A program made the position numbers and the translations under genes. From assembly GCA_017798145.1 (NCBI GenBank), contig CP059069.1, positions 4,325,226-4,389,225 of the forward strand: DNA of 64,000 nt, given 5' to 3'. The notes under the pieces are model-generated. The model was not told the origin of the DNA and did not search any database. It saw only the letters and a list, made by a program, of their open reading frames with translations. Positions 8,612 through 19,763 of the stretch are shown piece after piece (the first letter of the stretch is position 1; each line of letters opens with the position of its first letter). The stretch comes from Akkermansiaceae bacterium. Its GTDB lineage: Bacteria > Verrucomicrobiota > Verrucomicrobiia > Verrucomicrobiales > Akkermansiaceae.

Positions 8612-10702
8612 TCAGGCCAAGCCTGCCCGTGCGAGGAGAGCGGTGGGGTCGGCGGGTCGGGACATGAAGTTCTCATAGAGGGTCTCTGCGGGGGCGGAGT
8701 TGCCTTTGCTCAGGATTTCCCGGCGGAACGACATGCCTGTCTCGGGGTTGAGGATTCCCTCTTTCTGGAATCGGGTGAAGGCATCCGCATCTAGCACCTC
8801 GGCCCATTTGTAGGAGTAGTAGCCGGCGGCGTAGCCGGTGGGGGAGCTGAACAGGTGGTTGAAGCGGTGCGCCATGGAGGGGCTGGGGGTGGTGACGGGA
8901 GCGCGGTAGGTGGCGAGGATCTCGCGGGTCACCTCATCGAGGTGGCGGCCGAGGTATTTGCCGAGGTGGATGTGGAGCTCGAGGTCGAGCTTGCCGTGGG
9001 CGAGTTGGGTCATGAAGGTGCTTGCGCTGAGGTAGTTCTTGGCGGCTACCATTTTCCCGAAAAGGTCTTCCGGGATGGTTGCGCCGGTCTCGTGGTGGCG
9101 GGCAAAGAGATCGAGTGTCTCGCGCTCCCAGCAATAGTTCTCCATGATCTGGGAGGGCAGCTCGACGAAGTCCCATGCGACGTTGGTTCCGGAAAGGGAT
9201 TTCACCGGGACATCGGAGAGCATGCCGTGGAGAAGGTGGCCGAACTCGTGGAAGATGGTCTCTACCTCGCGGTGGGTTAGGAGGGCGTCCTTACCGCCGA
9301 CGGGCGGGGTCATGTTGCCGATGATGAGGCCGAGGTGGGGCTCGCCGGGGCCGCCGGTGAGAAGGGAGTTCATCCATGCGCCGCCGCGTTTCGTTTCACG
9401 CGGGTGCCAGTCGGCGTAGAAGGAACCGAGGTGTTTCCCGGTTTCCGAGTCGTGGATCTCGTAGAATGTGACCTCCGGGTGCCAGGTCTCGACTGCCCCG
9501 TCCATGGCAGGGTCGGGGGGGCTACCGGGTTCGTAGTAGATGGTTTCGAGCTGGGTGATGGTGATTCCGAAGATGCGGGTGGCGATCTCGAACATGCCTT
9601 CCATAACGCCGGTGACGGGGAAGTAGGGGCGCAGGGCTTCGTCGTCTATGGCATAGTTTTCCTTGCGCTGGAGCTCGGCGTAGTAGGCCGTTTCCCATGG
9701 TTCCAGAGGCTGGGGTAGTTGGGCGCCATGATGCCGCCCCTCCTTGGTGGCCTTGTATTGGGCGAGTTGCCGGACCTCCTCCTTGAACCGTGTCTCGATA
9801 CGCTCGTGGATCCGCTCGACGAAGGCGAGGGCGGTTTCGCCGTCGCGGGCCATGCGGCGCTGGAGGGTGAGGTCGGCGAAATTCGCATGACCTAGGATTT
9901 GGGCCTTTTCGTGGCGGAGCTTGAGGATCTCCCAGACAAGTGAGGAATTGTCGTAGGGCTCGTGGACGGCTACGTTGACCGAAGCCTCCCAGACGGTCTT
10001 GCGCAGGTTCTCGTCCTCCGCGTGCTGCATGATGGGATACATCGATGGGAACTGGAGTGTGAAACGATAGCTGCCCTCCGGATGTCCTTTGGCCTTGGCG
10101 TTGGCGGCGGCGCCGGCGAGGGCGGATTCGGGTAGCCCGGCGAGTTTGGCCTTGTCGTCGATGACGAGTTCCCATGCGTTGGTGGAATCGAGGACGTGTT
10201 CGGAGTATTGTTTGGTGAGCTTGGAGAGTTCCGAGTCGATCGCGGCGATGCGGGCTTTTTTGTCATCGGGAAGGGCGGCGCCGGAGGTCTTGAAATCCTC
10301 GATGGTTTCCTGGATGTGGCGTTGGTGAATGGGTGGGAGGGCTGCGGCGGCTTGGCTTTCCGCAAAGGTGTTGAGGATCTTGAACAGTTGGGGGTTGAGC
10401 GAGAGCGAGGAGTAGAAATCGGTGACTGCGGGCAGCATCCTGTTGAGCGCTTCGCGTTGGGCGGGATTGTCGGAGACGGAATCGAGGTGCTGCAGCCTGC
10501 CCCAGCCCAGCGACAGGGTTTCCGTGGCGTTTTCCAAGGCCAGGAAACTCGATTCGTAGGTGATTTCCGAGGCTGGCTGGGAACAGATTTTCCCGATGGC
10601 GTCCTTCGCGTCGGCGAGGGCTTGGGTGATGGATGGTACGATGGTTTCCGGGGTCAGTGTGGACCAGCGGACGTGGAAGTCTGGGGATAGGAATGGATGC
10701 AT
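8612..10702 (-). CDS. M3 family zinc metallopeptidase (oligopeptidase A-like)
   Basis: A 696-residue cytosolic oligopeptidase of the thimet/PrlC family that trims peptides up to about 20 residues, including cleaved signal peptides. The zinc site HEFGH is at residues 485-489 and the third ligand lies in DFVELPSQIMENY about 25 residues later. The N-terminal helical lid and the C-terminal YYSYKWAEVLDADAF are typical. The frame begins 14 codons earlier at 10744, but those codons are an AT-rich leader containing an inverted repeat (10718-10725 with 10734-10741), so the ATG at 10702 (MHPFLSPDF) is preferred. No strong ribosome site is seen at either. Confidence 0.9.
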   Translation of the reverse strand: MHPFLSPDFHVRWSTLTPETIVPSITQALADAKDAIGKICSQPASEITYESSFLALENATETLSLGWGRLQHLDSVSDNPAQREALNRMLPAVTDFYSSLSLNPQLFKILNTFAESQAAAALPPIHQRHIQETIEDFKTSGAALPDDKKARIAAIDSELSKLTKQYSEHVLDSTNAWELVIDDKAKLAGLPESALAGAAANAKAKGHPEGSYRFTLQFPSMYPIMQHAEDENLRKTVWEASVNVAVHEPYDNSSLVWEILKLRHEKAQILGHANFADLTLQRRMARDGETALAFVERIHERIETRFKEEVRQLAQYKATKEGRHHGAQLPQPLEPWETAYYAELQRKENYAIDDEALRPYFPVTGVMEGMFEIATRIFGITITQLETIYYEPGSPPDPAMDGAVETWHPEVTFYEIHDSETGKHLGSFYADWHPRETKRGGAWMNSLLTGGPGEPHLGLIIGNMTPPVGGKDALLTHREVETIFHEFGHLLHGMLSDVPVKSLSGTNVAWDFVELPSQIMENYCWERETLDLFARHHETGATIPEDLFGKMVAAKNYLSASTFMTQLAHGKLDLELHIHLGKYLGRHLDEVTREILATYRAPVTTPSPSMAHRFNHLFSSPTGYAAGYYSYKWAEVLDADAFTRFQKEGILNPETGMSFRREILSKGNSAPAETLYENFMSRPADPTALLARAGLA

Positions 10703-10777
10703 TTGGGGAAGTTCTAAATTTTGAATTCTAAATTTCAAAATCATAACGAAGAAACCGGCCGGAGGCGCGGTTCTCCA

Positions 10778-11662
10778 TCATGGCTGTAGTGTTTCTGTCA
10801 GGACGAGGGTGCCGATGGCGATTCCGAGGACGATGCGGTACCAGCCGAAGATGCCGAGGCCGTGGGACTGGAGGAAGGATACGAGCCATTTGACGGCGAA
10901 GGCGGCGGAGATGGTGGCAGCGATGATGCCTGCGATGAGAGGTATGGGGCCGTAGGAATCCCACATGAGCTTGGATCCGCCGAACCAGACATCGTAGTCG
11001 GGGCCGGCTTCGCCGAGTTTCCAGATGGCCTTTTTCGCGGTGGCGGCGGTGAGGGTTAGCACGCCGAGAAGGAAGGAATACTCGACGGCGGATTTCACCG
11101 AGAGCCCGACGATGAGGCCACCGCAGATGGTCATCAGTGAGCGGGATGTGCCGGGCCACATGGCGATACACTGGAGGAAACCGATGAAGAGGGCGGACTG
11201 CCAGGCGAGCTTGAGGATGTCGCGGCCGTTGCCGCGGGGCGGGTGGCGTTTCCGCCAGCGGACGGTCCACAGGATGGCGAAGCCGCCCGCCACCCATGCG
11301 AAGATGACGGGCCAGAGGCCGAAGAGCTTTTGCTCGATGATGTCGTTGAGGAGAAGGCCGAGGACTGCGGCGGGGAGGAAGCCCACAAGGACGGCGACGG
11401 CGAGCTTGAGTCCCTCGGGATCGCGGCCGAGGACTCCCATGAGCATTTTCAGGACGTGTTTGTAGTAGAGGCCGAGGACCGCGAGGATGGCTCCGCCCTG
11501 GATGCAGATGGCGAAGCAGTCGGCGGCGAGCTTGTCGATGCCGTTGGCGGTGCCGATGTGCATGAGGCGCTGGGCGACGATGAGGTGGCCGGTCGAGGAG
11601 ACAGGGAGATATTCGGTGATGCCTTCGATGAGGCCGAGGAGGATGGCTTGCCAGATTTCCAT
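10778..11662 (-). CDS. uppP: Undecaprenyl-diphosphatase (BacA/UppP)
   Basis: A 294-residue polytopic membrane protein that recycles undecaprenyl diphosphate to the monophosphate carrier used for peptidoglycan and polysaccharides. It carries the family signatures EGITEYLPVSSTGH (about residues 13-26) and the arginine motif PGTSRS, plus multiple hydrophobic helices. The frame stays open upstream to 11773, but the ATG at 11662 (MEIWQAILLG) matches the usual start, and the extra residues are charged and non-membrane. It ends 75 bases upstream of the peptidase gene start, so the two may be co-transcribed. Confidence 0.95.
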   Translation of the reverse strand: MEIWQAILLGLIEGITEYLPVSSTGHLIVAQRLMHIGTANGIDKLAADCFAICIQGGAILAVLGLYYKHVLKMLMGVLGRDPEGLKLAVAVLVGFLPAAVLGLLLNDIIEQKLFGLWPVIFAWVAGGFAILWTVRWRKRHPPRGNGRDILKLAWQSALFIGFLQCIAMWPGTSRSLMTICGGLIVGLSVKSAVEYSFLLGVLTLTAATAKKAIWKLGEAGPDYDVWFGGSKLMWDSYGPIPLIAGIIAATISAAFAVKWLVSFLQSHGLGIFGWYRIVLGIAIGTLVLTETLQP

Positions 11663-11873
11663 AGGGGCGTGGCGGCAGTTTGGGTATCTGGAGCCAGGGT
11701 TGCAAGGCTTGGGATGGAGAAAGGAAAGCAGCCCTTCCGGCGGTGCCGCAATCCGCGCGATCCACCTCGGCACATCGGGAACTTTGCCAAATCCTGCCGC
11801 CTGAAAGGACGGCTCTCCCTATTTTACAGTTTGCTTGCGGGGGAGGGGATGCGAGCTTGGGCGCGGGAGAAGG

Positions 11874-12434
11874 ATGAAGGAACGGTATCTGAAATTGGTG
11901 AGGAGCGCTTACCGGATGTTGCGGCACCGCAGGTTGCGCGACAGGCCGTGGTGGCGGACGATGACCAGGCCGCTCTTCGATAGGCAGCTCTGGGTGCCGT
12001 GCCGTGATACGGTGGCTTCGGGTCTGGCGATCGGCCTGTTTTTCTCGATGATCCTGATTCTTCCGTTGCAGATGCTATTCGCGGCGGTGCTGGCGATGCG
12101 GTTCAGGGTGAATGTGCCCTTCGCGATGGCGGGCTGCTGGGTTTCCAATGTGTTCACGAACGTGCCGCTGGGTCTGGCGCAGGCATGGCTGGGGAACTGG
12201 ATGATCACCGCGCTGCATTTCCCGATGCCGCATTTCCTCCGCAAGGTACACTTCAACGTGCCGGAAGTCGGCGAGATCAATGCCGCGAACCTGTTCCTGG
12301 GAATGTTCGTTTCCGCGGTGATACTGGCGCTGCTTTCCTACCCGCTGGTGCACCTTTTTTCCGCCGTCATGCCGCATCATCTGCCTGTGCTGAAGCGGCG
12401 CTTGCCTCCGGTTTCTCGGAAGGCTGGGGATTGA
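11874..12434 (+). CDS. DUF2062 membrane protein
   Basis: A 186-residue membrane protein of the DUF2062 family (often found beside glycosyltransferases or peptidoglycan genes; function unknown). After a basic N-terminus (MKERYLKLVRSAYRMLRHRR) comes the characteristic PxxIAxGxAxGxFFSxxPxxxxQ-like segment, here VASGLAIGLFFSMILILPLQ, then further membrane segments (about residues 60-80 and 145-170). A GGGAGAAGG purine tract precedes the ATG at 11874, which is why that start is preferred to the one at 11835. It is divergent from uppP and only about 50 bases upstream of purB. Confidence 0.75.
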   Translation: MKERYLKLVRSAYRMLRHRRLRDRPWWRTMTRPLFDRQLWVPCRDTVASGLAIGLFFSMILILPLQMLFAAVLAMRFRVNVPFAMAGCWVSNVFTNVPLGLAQAWLGNWMITALHFPMPHFLRKVHFNVPEVGEINAANLFLGMFVSAVILALLSYPLVHLFSAVMPHHLPVLKRRLPPVSRKAGD

Positions 12435-12484
12435 GCGGATTTTTGGTTGGACTTGCCGGGTGAAACGGGGGCTTTCTGGCGGCG

Positions 12485-13903
12485 ATGATTCCCAACGTCC
12501 TTGCAGAGAGATATTCGTCCACGGAAATGAACAAGATCTGGTCCGCGGAGGGGCGTATCGTGTTGGAGCGGGAGTATTGGATCGCGGTTATGAAGGCTCA
12601 GCGGGATCTTGGGCTGGGGATTTCCGAGGAGGCCATCGCGGCCTATGAAGAGGTGAAGGACAATGTGGATGTGCGGTCCATCATGGATCGCGAGCGGGTC
12701 ACCCGCCACGATGTGAAGGCGCGGATCGAGGAGTTCAACGGGCTGGCCGGGCATGAGGAGATCCACAAGGGGCTGACCTCGCGCGATCTCACGGAGAACG
12801 TGGAGCAGCTTCAGGTTTTCCGGAGCCTCCTGCTGATTCGGGACAAAACCGTCGCAGCCCTGCGTGGGATGCGCGAGCGTGCGGAGCAGTGGGATGAGAT
12901 GGTGCTGACCGCGCGGACACACAATGTCGCCGCCCAGCCGACGACTTTGGGCAAACGCATAGCCATGTTCGGGGAGGAGCTGCTTTCCGGATTCCGCATG
13001 CTGGAGGATGTCATCGCCGGCTATGCCGTGCGTGGATTGAAAGGGGCGGTCGGCACGCAGATGGATCAGCTCTCGCTCTTCGGTGGGGATGCGGAGAAAG
13101 TCGCCGAGCTTGAGAAACGCATCGTCGCCCATCTAGGCATCCCGCAGCAGTGGAGCAACGTGGGCCAGGTGTATCCGCGGTCGCTGGATCTGCGGGTCGT
13201 CTCCATCCTCACGGAGCTGGCGAGCGGCCCGTCATCCTTTTGTAAAACCCTCCGCCTCATGGCCGGGAACGAAACCGCCAGCGAGGGTTTCGCGCCGGGG
13301 CAGACAGGATCGAGCGCGATGCCGCACAAGATGAACTCCCGTTCCTGCGAGCGGGTGAACGGTTTCCACGTGATCCTCAAAGGCTACCTCGCCATGGCCG
13401 CCGGTCTCGCCGGGGACCAGTGGAACGAGGGCGATGTGAGCTGTTCCGTAGTGCGCCGCGTGATGCTTCCGGATGCTTTTTTCTGCATCGACGGCATGTT
13501 CGAGACCTATCTGACGATCCTCGGCCAGATGGACGCCTACGAGGCGGTGATCGCTTCGGAAACCGCCCGTTACCTGCCTTTCCTGATGACCACCACGGTG
13601 ATGATGGAGGCGGTGAAACGCGGGGTCGGACGGGAGACTGCGCACAAGGCGATCAAGGAGCACGCGGTTGCGACGGTTGCGGACATGCGCACGGGTGCGG
13701 TGGATAAGAACAATCTGCTGGACCGGCTTGCCGAAGACGGCCGACTGGGCCTATCCCGCGACGAGCTCGGCGAGATCCTGGAAAAGGGCGACAAGGAAGT
13801 CGGCGCCGCCAAGTCACAGGTGAACTTTTTCTCCGGAGAAGTCAGAAAACTTGAGCAGAAATGGCCTGAGGCTTCGGCTTACGCGCCGGGCGGGATTCTG
13901 TAG
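12485..13903 (+). CDS. purB: Adenylosuccinate lyase
   Basis: A 472-residue member of the fumarase/aspartase superfamily. It cleaves SAICAR and adenylosuccinate, releasing fumarate, at two steps of purine synthesis. The superfamily signature GSSAMPHKMNSRSCE is present near residue 278. The conserved HKGLTSRDLTEN near residue 96 and TARTHNVAAQPTTLGKR carrying a catalytic His are also seen. The other de novo purine gene in the window, purC, lies 20 kb away, so the pathway is not clustered. It is co-directional with the DUF2062 gene; the following gene is convergent with 155 bases between. Confidence 0.95.
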   Translation: MIPNVLAERYSSTEMNKIWSAEGRIVLEREYWIAVMKAQRDLGLGISEEAIAAYEEVKDNVDVRSIMDRERVTRHDVKARIEEFNGLAGHEEIHKGLTSRDLTENVEQLQVFRSLLLIRDKTVAALRGMRERAEQWDEMVLTARTHNVAAQPTTLGKRIAMFGEELLSGFRMLEDVIAGYAVRGLKGAVGTQMDQLSLFGGDAEKVAELEKRIVAHLGIPQQWSNVGQVYPRSLDLRVVSILTELASGPSSFCKTLRLMAGNETASEGFAPGQTGSSAMPHKMNSRSCERVNGFHVILKGYLAMAAGLAGDQWNEGDVSCSVVRRVMLPDAFFCIDGMFETYLTILGQMDAYEAVIASETARYLPFLMTTTVMMEAVKRGVGRETAHKAIKEHAVATVADMRTGAVDKNNLLDRLAEDGRLGLSRDELGEILEKGDKEVGAAKSQVNFFSGEVRKLEQKWPEASAYAPGGIL

Positions 13904-14058
13904 GACTTTGCACCGCAGGCTTTGGACTAATGGGATTCCCATTCCCAGCTCTGACGCTGCGTGCTGAACAGAGGAACGGATTCCATCTTCCACCCCGTTG
14001 AGCCGACGGAAATCTGCGGATGAGAGCCGCAGCAGTGCAGAGCCTCCTGCGGTTCACA

Positions 14059-15900
14059 TCAGCCTCCCGTGCGGGGCGGACCCTTTTTCTTCGGCTTGTC
14101 CGGGGTGACATCGCGCATGCCGCCGGATTTGCCGCGCTGCTGCTGGAGCTTCTGCATTTCGGCTTGTTTTTCGGCCATCCGCTGCACCCAGGATTTCTTG
14201 CCGCCGTCCTTGCGGGCGACGAGTTCCGGCTCGGGGATCTTGTTCATCAGGTAGGTCTGTCCGATGGAGAAGATGTTCTGCGTGGTCCAGTAGAGTGCGA
14301 GGGCGGAGGCGTATGCGTAGCAGAAGAAGAAGAACATCAGCGGCATGAACATCATGATGCGCTGCTGCATCTTGTCGCCGGTCTTGGGCATCATCGCCAT
14401 CTGGATGGCGCTGGTGGCGGCCATGACGATGGGGAGAAGATTGATCGGGATGCCGAAGAAATGGGCGACGGTGTCCGGCTGCGAAAGGTCATCGACCCAG
14501 AGGAAAGGCTGGTTGCGGAGCTCCACGGCGTAATCGAGCATGCGGAAGAATCCGAAGAAGATAGGGATCTGGATGAGCATGGGAAGGCATCCGCCGAGGG
14601 GGTTGATGCCGTATTTGCGGTAGAGGCCCATCATCTCGGTATTGAGCTTGTTGGGGTCGTCGGGATATTTCTCCTTCAGCTCCTTCATCTTGGGCTGGAG
14701 CTTGGACATGCGCTTCATCGAGTGGGTCGATTTCGCGTGGAGCGGCCAGATGGCGATGCGGACGATGAGGGTGAGGCAGATGATGGCGAGCCCCCATGAC
14801 TCGTGGGAGGAAACCTTCATCAGGCCATCGTGGAGGAGGTTGAGTAGCCAGTTTAGGAAGCGCGACACCGGGCTGAAGAAGCCGTATTGCATCATGTCGC
14901 CCCAGCCGTCGCCGCCGCCTTCCGCGTTGTCGAGCTTGCGTAGCATCGTGTTCGCCTTTGGGCCGACGAAGATGCGGTAGCTCAGGCTGACGGGCTGGCC
15001 GGTGGAAAGGGAGATTTCAGGCAACGAGATGGCTGCCTGGACGGCAGGGTATTCCTTGCCACCCTCGGTGAGTGATACGGTCTGCGGCTTTCCCCAGACA
15101 AGCGTCTTGGCTTCCTTCTCCGGGCGGATGACGATGGAGAAGAACTGGTTGGTGATGCCCGCGTACTGGATCTGCTCCTCCGCTTCGCTGTTGATGATGG
15201 ATTTTTCCGAGGAGAACCAACCGCCCTTGAAGCCTGTCGCGGCATGAAAGTGCATCTCGTTGTCCGAATACCAGAAGAAGCCCGTGTATGCGGCCCGCTC
15301 CTTTTCGTGGAGGGGCGCTGAGGAACCCAGGAAAAGTCCGTAGCGGGAGAGGTCGAAATCGCCGATGCCGGTGTATTCGAATGCGAGATCCAGCTTGAGG
15401 AAATAGCCTTTCCCGGGGATGTCGGAATTTTCCAGCGAGAAGGTTTTCTTGGCGATGACGCCGGTGGGCAGCTTGGCGATGAACACGGCGGTCTCGCCGG
15501 GGACGGATTGGTCCGCCTTGTAGGCGTAGGTGGAGTTCTCGAGTTTCTCCCTATCGTCCACGAAACCCGCGATGGGGCCCGCTCCGTGGATGTTGATGCG
15601 CACCTTTGAGGATCTGCCGACGTTTTTCTGCTCCTTGAGATCCGCGAACTTGATGCCCCCGCCGATGTTGGAGAGGGTGAAGGCGACTTTCTCGTTCTCG
15701 AGGACGATGAGTTCCTCCTCCGTGGGAGGGGGAGGGGTCTCGACGCTGAGCGCGGCCTCCCCGGCGGTTGCTGCAGCTTGCCCGGTGTCCTCAGCAACGG
15801 GCTTCGGCGCGGGCGGGGCTTTCTTCGGGGTGAAATGGATGTTAAGGGCGATCAGTACGCCGCAGACGGCGAGGACGATCCAGGTTTTACGGTCGTACAT
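14059..15900 (-). CDS. yidC: Membrane protein insertase YidC
   Basis: A 613-residue insertase that, alone or with Sec, integrates proteins into the inner membrane. An N-terminal anchor (residues 5-22), a large periplasmic beta domain to about residue 340 and a conserved C-terminal core are visible. The core includes WGLAIICLTLIVRIAIWPL, the LQPKMKELKEKYPDDPNKLN cytoplasmic loop and GGCLPMLIQIPIFFGFFRML. The basic Gln/Lys-rich tail is typical of Gram-negative forms. In many bacteria it lies with rpmH-rnpA; here it does not. An Ala/Pro-rich linker (about residues 27-58) follows the first helix. Confidence 0.96.
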   Translation of the reverse strand: MYDRKTWIVLAVCGVLIALNIHFTPKKAPPAPKPVAEDTGQAAATAGEAALSVETPPPPTEEELIVLENEKVAFTLSNIGGGIKFADLKEQKNVGRSSKVRINIHGAGPIAGFVDDREKLENSTYAYKADQSVPGETAVFIAKLPTGVIAKKTFSLENSDIPGKGYFLKLDLAFEYTGIGDFDLSRYGLFLGSSAPLHEKERAAYTGFFWYSDNEMHFHAATGFKGGWFSSEKSIINSEAEEQIQYAGITNQFFSIVIRPEKEAKTLVWGKPQTVSLTEGGKEYPAVQAAISLPEISLSTGQPVSLSYRIFVGPKANTMLRKLDNAEGGGDGWGDMMQYGFFSPVSRFLNWLLNLLHDGLMKVSSHESWGLAIICLTLIVRIAIWPLHAKSTHSMKRMSKLQPKMKELKEKYPDDPNKLNTEMMGLYRKYGINPLGGCLPMLIQIPIFFGFFRMLDYAVELRNQPFLWVDDLSQPDTVAHFFGIPINLLPIVMAATSAIQMAMMPKTGDKMQQRIMMFMPLMFFFFCYAYASALALYWTTQNIFSIGQTYLMNKIPEPELVARKDGGKKSWVQRMAEKQAEMQKLQQQRGKSGGMRDVTPDKPKKKGPPRTGG

Positions 15901-16063
15901 GGGGTGGGGAAATTGGTTGGTTGCCCGGCGGTTTTGGAATCCGGGTAGGGCTGATTAGGTGCTGGACGGGCTGCGGTCAATTGCCAAGACGCCGGAAACG
16001 CCCGACCCCCGGCTTGTCCCTTGCATAGCGATCTTTGCGGGCCCACGCTTTCCGCACGCCAAC

Positions 16064-16912
16064 ATGGAAGCCCCAGCAAACAACAACGCCACCGAAGCAG
16101 CCGCAGCCATCCTCGCCGGGAAACCGGGCGGGATCAAGCACTCCGTCTGCCGCTGGTGCTATGATGACATCCCGCTCGAGAGTCTCTGCGAGGCAGCGAA
16201 GGGGATGGGTGTGCAATCCATCGAGCTGGTTGAAACGTCGGACTTCCCCATCCTCAGGAAGCATGGCCTGGACTGCGCGATGGTGACCTTCCCGACGGCG
16301 GTCACAAAGCACGGCGTGAAGGTCGGCATGATCGAGAAATCCTTCAACCGAACGGAGCACCACGATGCCCTTGTGGAGGTTTATGAAAAAAAGCTCAGCG
16401 ACTGCGCGGCGGTGGGCGCTAGGCAGCTCATCTGCTTTCCGGGGAACCGTGACGGGATGGGCGATGAGGAGGGCCTGGAGAACTGTGAGGCAGGCCTGAG
16501 GCGTATCCTGCCTCTTGCCGAAAAGCTCGGTGTGATCCTTTCCATGGAGCTTCTCAACTCGCGCGTGGATCATCCGGATTACATGTGCGACCGCACGGCA
16601 TGGGGAACGGCGCTTGTGGATCGCATCGCGAGCCCGAACTTCAGGCTGCTCTACGACATCTACCACATGCAGGTCATGGAGGGGGATATCATCGCCACGA
16701 TACGGGCGAAGCATGACTACTTCTCCCACTACCATACCGGCGGCGTGCCTGGGAGAAATGAGATCGATGAGAGCCAGGAGCTTAACTATCCGGCGATCAT
16801 GAGAGCCATCGTGGAAACCGGATACAGCGGCTACGTCGGCCAGGAGTTCATCCCGAAAAACCCGGACAAGCTAGCCAGCCTGAGGCAGGGGGTGGGGATC
16901 TGCACGGTTTGA
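16064..16912 (+). CDS. Hydroxypyruvate isomerase-like TIM-barrel protein
   Basis: A 282-residue AP-endonuclease-2/xylose-isomerase-type TIM barrel, closest in appearance to hydroxypyruvate isomerases. Metal-site style motifs are visible: a Glu in LSMELLNSR, the DIYHMQ segment, SHYHTGGVPGRNE and the C-terminal GYVGQEFIP. Such enzymes interconvert hydroxypyruvate and tartronate semialdehyde or act on related sugar intermediates. The open frame begins at a GTG at 15959, but the ATG at 16064 (MEAPANNN) gives normal length and starts shortly before the conserved SVCRWCYDDIP. It diverges from yidC. The exact substrate is unproven. Confidence 0.82.
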   Translation: MEAPANNNATEAAAAILAGKPGGIKHSVCRWCYDDIPLESLCEAAKGMGVQSIELVETSDFPILRKHGLDCAMVTFPTAVTKHGVKVGMIEKSFNRTEHHDALVEVYEKKLSDCAAVGARQLICFPGNRDGMGDEEGLENCEAGLRRILPLAEKLGVILSMELLNSRVDHPDYMCDRTAWGTALVDRIASPNFRLLYDIYHMQVMEGDIIATIRAKHDYFSHYHTGGVPGRNEIDESQELNYPAIMRAIVETGYSGYVGQEFIPKNPDKLASLRQGVGICTV

Positions 16913-16967
16913 CCCCATGGGATAAGGCCGCATGCCGCCTCTTCTGCCCAGTATTGAAGGGCATAAC

Positions 16968-16994
16968 AAAAAAGGGAGCCGCTTACGGCTCCCT
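16968..16994 (-). terminator. Intrinsic terminator of tRNA-Leu
   Basis: On the minus strand a 9-bp GC-rich stem (AGGGAGCCG/CGGCTCCCT) with a 4-base loop is followed directly by six T residues. It begins 26 bases beyond the 3' end of the tRNA gene. On the plus strand the same hairpin has no T tract, so it is oriented for the tRNA. Confidence 0.85.
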
Positions 16995-17019
16995 AACTTG
17001 TTCATCCTAAATGGAAAAG

Positions 17020-17101
17020 TGCTCGAAAGAGGACTCGAACCTCCACAGGTTTCCCTACTAGATCCTTAGTCTAGCGCGTCTACCAATTCCGCCATCCGAG
17101 C
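17020..17101 (-). tRNA. tRNA-Leu, anticodon AAG
   Basis: An 82-base class II tRNA read on the minus strand. The acceptor stem GCTCGGA pairs with TTCGAGC (one G-T), the D-arm is of leucine type (TGGCGGAATTGGTAGACGC), and the anticodon stem is CTAGA/TCTAG with loop CTAAGGA. There is a short variable arm, the T-arm GGAGG/CCTCT has loop TTCGAGT, and the discriminator is A. The anticodon bases at 17067-17065 read AAG. The 3' CCA is not encoded. Leucine tRNAs reading CUY codons usually carry GAG in bacteria, so A34 is unusual and would probably be inosine or unmodified A. Confidence 0.93.
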
Positions 17102-17242
17102 TTTTCTTTCCGGTTTGGGTGGGCGCAGGAAATATGACGAAGGGCCGGGCTTTGCAAGAGAATGTTCGGATTTTTTTCCCTGATGGGGCGGTGGTGTCGG
17201 CTTATCCTTGAAGTCCCTGCGGGTTGCCATTACCCAGAGCGC

Positions 17243-18877
<1,635 letters not shown>

Positions 18878-18890
18878 CAAGCAAACAAAC

Positions 18891-19763
18891 ATGAATTTGC
18901 GCACCATACCAGCCCTTGTTCTGCTCACCGCCGTGGCGGGCGCGGCACCGGTCGTCATCGACGATGCCGCCCTGATCCGCGCGCTCCAGAAAGGTGTCTC
19001 CGATTTCGCCGAATCGGGAGAGGGCATCACCGCAGACCAGCTCGCGAAAGATGTGGCCGCGGCTCCAGCCAAGCTGGATCTTGCGATTCCTGCGGTGAGC
19101 CCCCCGGAGAACCTTGATGCATCCGTCTATCTCATCGGTTCCGTTTACAAATGCGGCAAGTGCGACAAGTGGCATTCCTCGGGAACCGCGACGGCATGGG
19201 CCTTGGCCGAGGATGGCCTGATGGTGAGCAACCACCATGTCTTCGCGAACACCAAGGGCGGGGCGATGGGTGTCTGCGGCATCGACGGGAAAGTCCATCG
19301 GGTCATGGAAATCCTCGCTGCGGACGAAGCCAACGACATCGCCATTTTCCGCGTCGACGCAAGCGGTCTCCAGCCGCTGGGCATCGGCGAACCGGCACCG
19401 GTCGGCACGGCCGTGCAGGTCATCGGGAATCCGGACCAGCGGCTGTTCACCCACACCTTCGGCCACGTTTCCCGCTACCACAACCGCCCGAAGGCACCCG
19501 GCGGCGCGGGCATCCTGCAGATGTCCATCACCGCGGACTATGCCAAGGGTTCCTCAGGCGGGCCGGTGCTCAACGCGGCAGGCGAGGTCATCGGGATGGT
19601 CAGCTCCACCCAGTCGATCTACTACAAGGGCAAGGAGCAGGGGCCCTTGCAGATGGTCGTAAAAAACTGCGTTCCGGCTTCCTCCATCTCTGCGATGATC
19701 CCGCAATACGGCGGGAAAACGGCGCAAGTGCCGGAGGGCGCTCCCCAGGAACAGCCGCAATGA
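18891..19763 (+). CDS. Exported trypsin-like serine protease
   Basis: A 290-residue protease with signal peptide (residues 1-19, ending AGAAP) and a chymotrypsin-fold domain like DegP without PDZ domains. The triad is visible: His116 in SNHHVF, Asp149 in ANDIAIF and Ser222 in GSSGGPVL. An extra CGKC pair (Cys88, Cys91) sits ahead of the first beta barrel and may bind metal or form a disulfide. The 60-residue pro-like region after the signal (AALIRALQKGVSDF...) is unassigned. It likely acts in the periplasm on damaged proteins. It follows the ABC-F gene by 13 bases and overlaps the next micro-ORF by 4. Confidence 0.83.
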   Translation: MNLRTIPALVLLTAVAGAAPVVIDDAALIRALQKGVSDFAESGEGITADQLAKDVAAAPAKLDLAIPAVSPPENLDASVYLIGSVYKCGKCDKWHSSGTATAWALAEDGLMVSNHHVFANTKGGAMGVCGIDGKVHRVMEILAADEANDIAIFRVDASGLQPLGIGEPAPVGTAVQVIGNPDQRLFTHTFGHVSRYHNRPKAPGGAGILQMSITADYAKGSSGGPVLNAAGEVIGMVSSTQSIYYKGKEQGPLQMVVKNCVPASSISAMIPQYGGKTAQVPEGAPQEQPQ

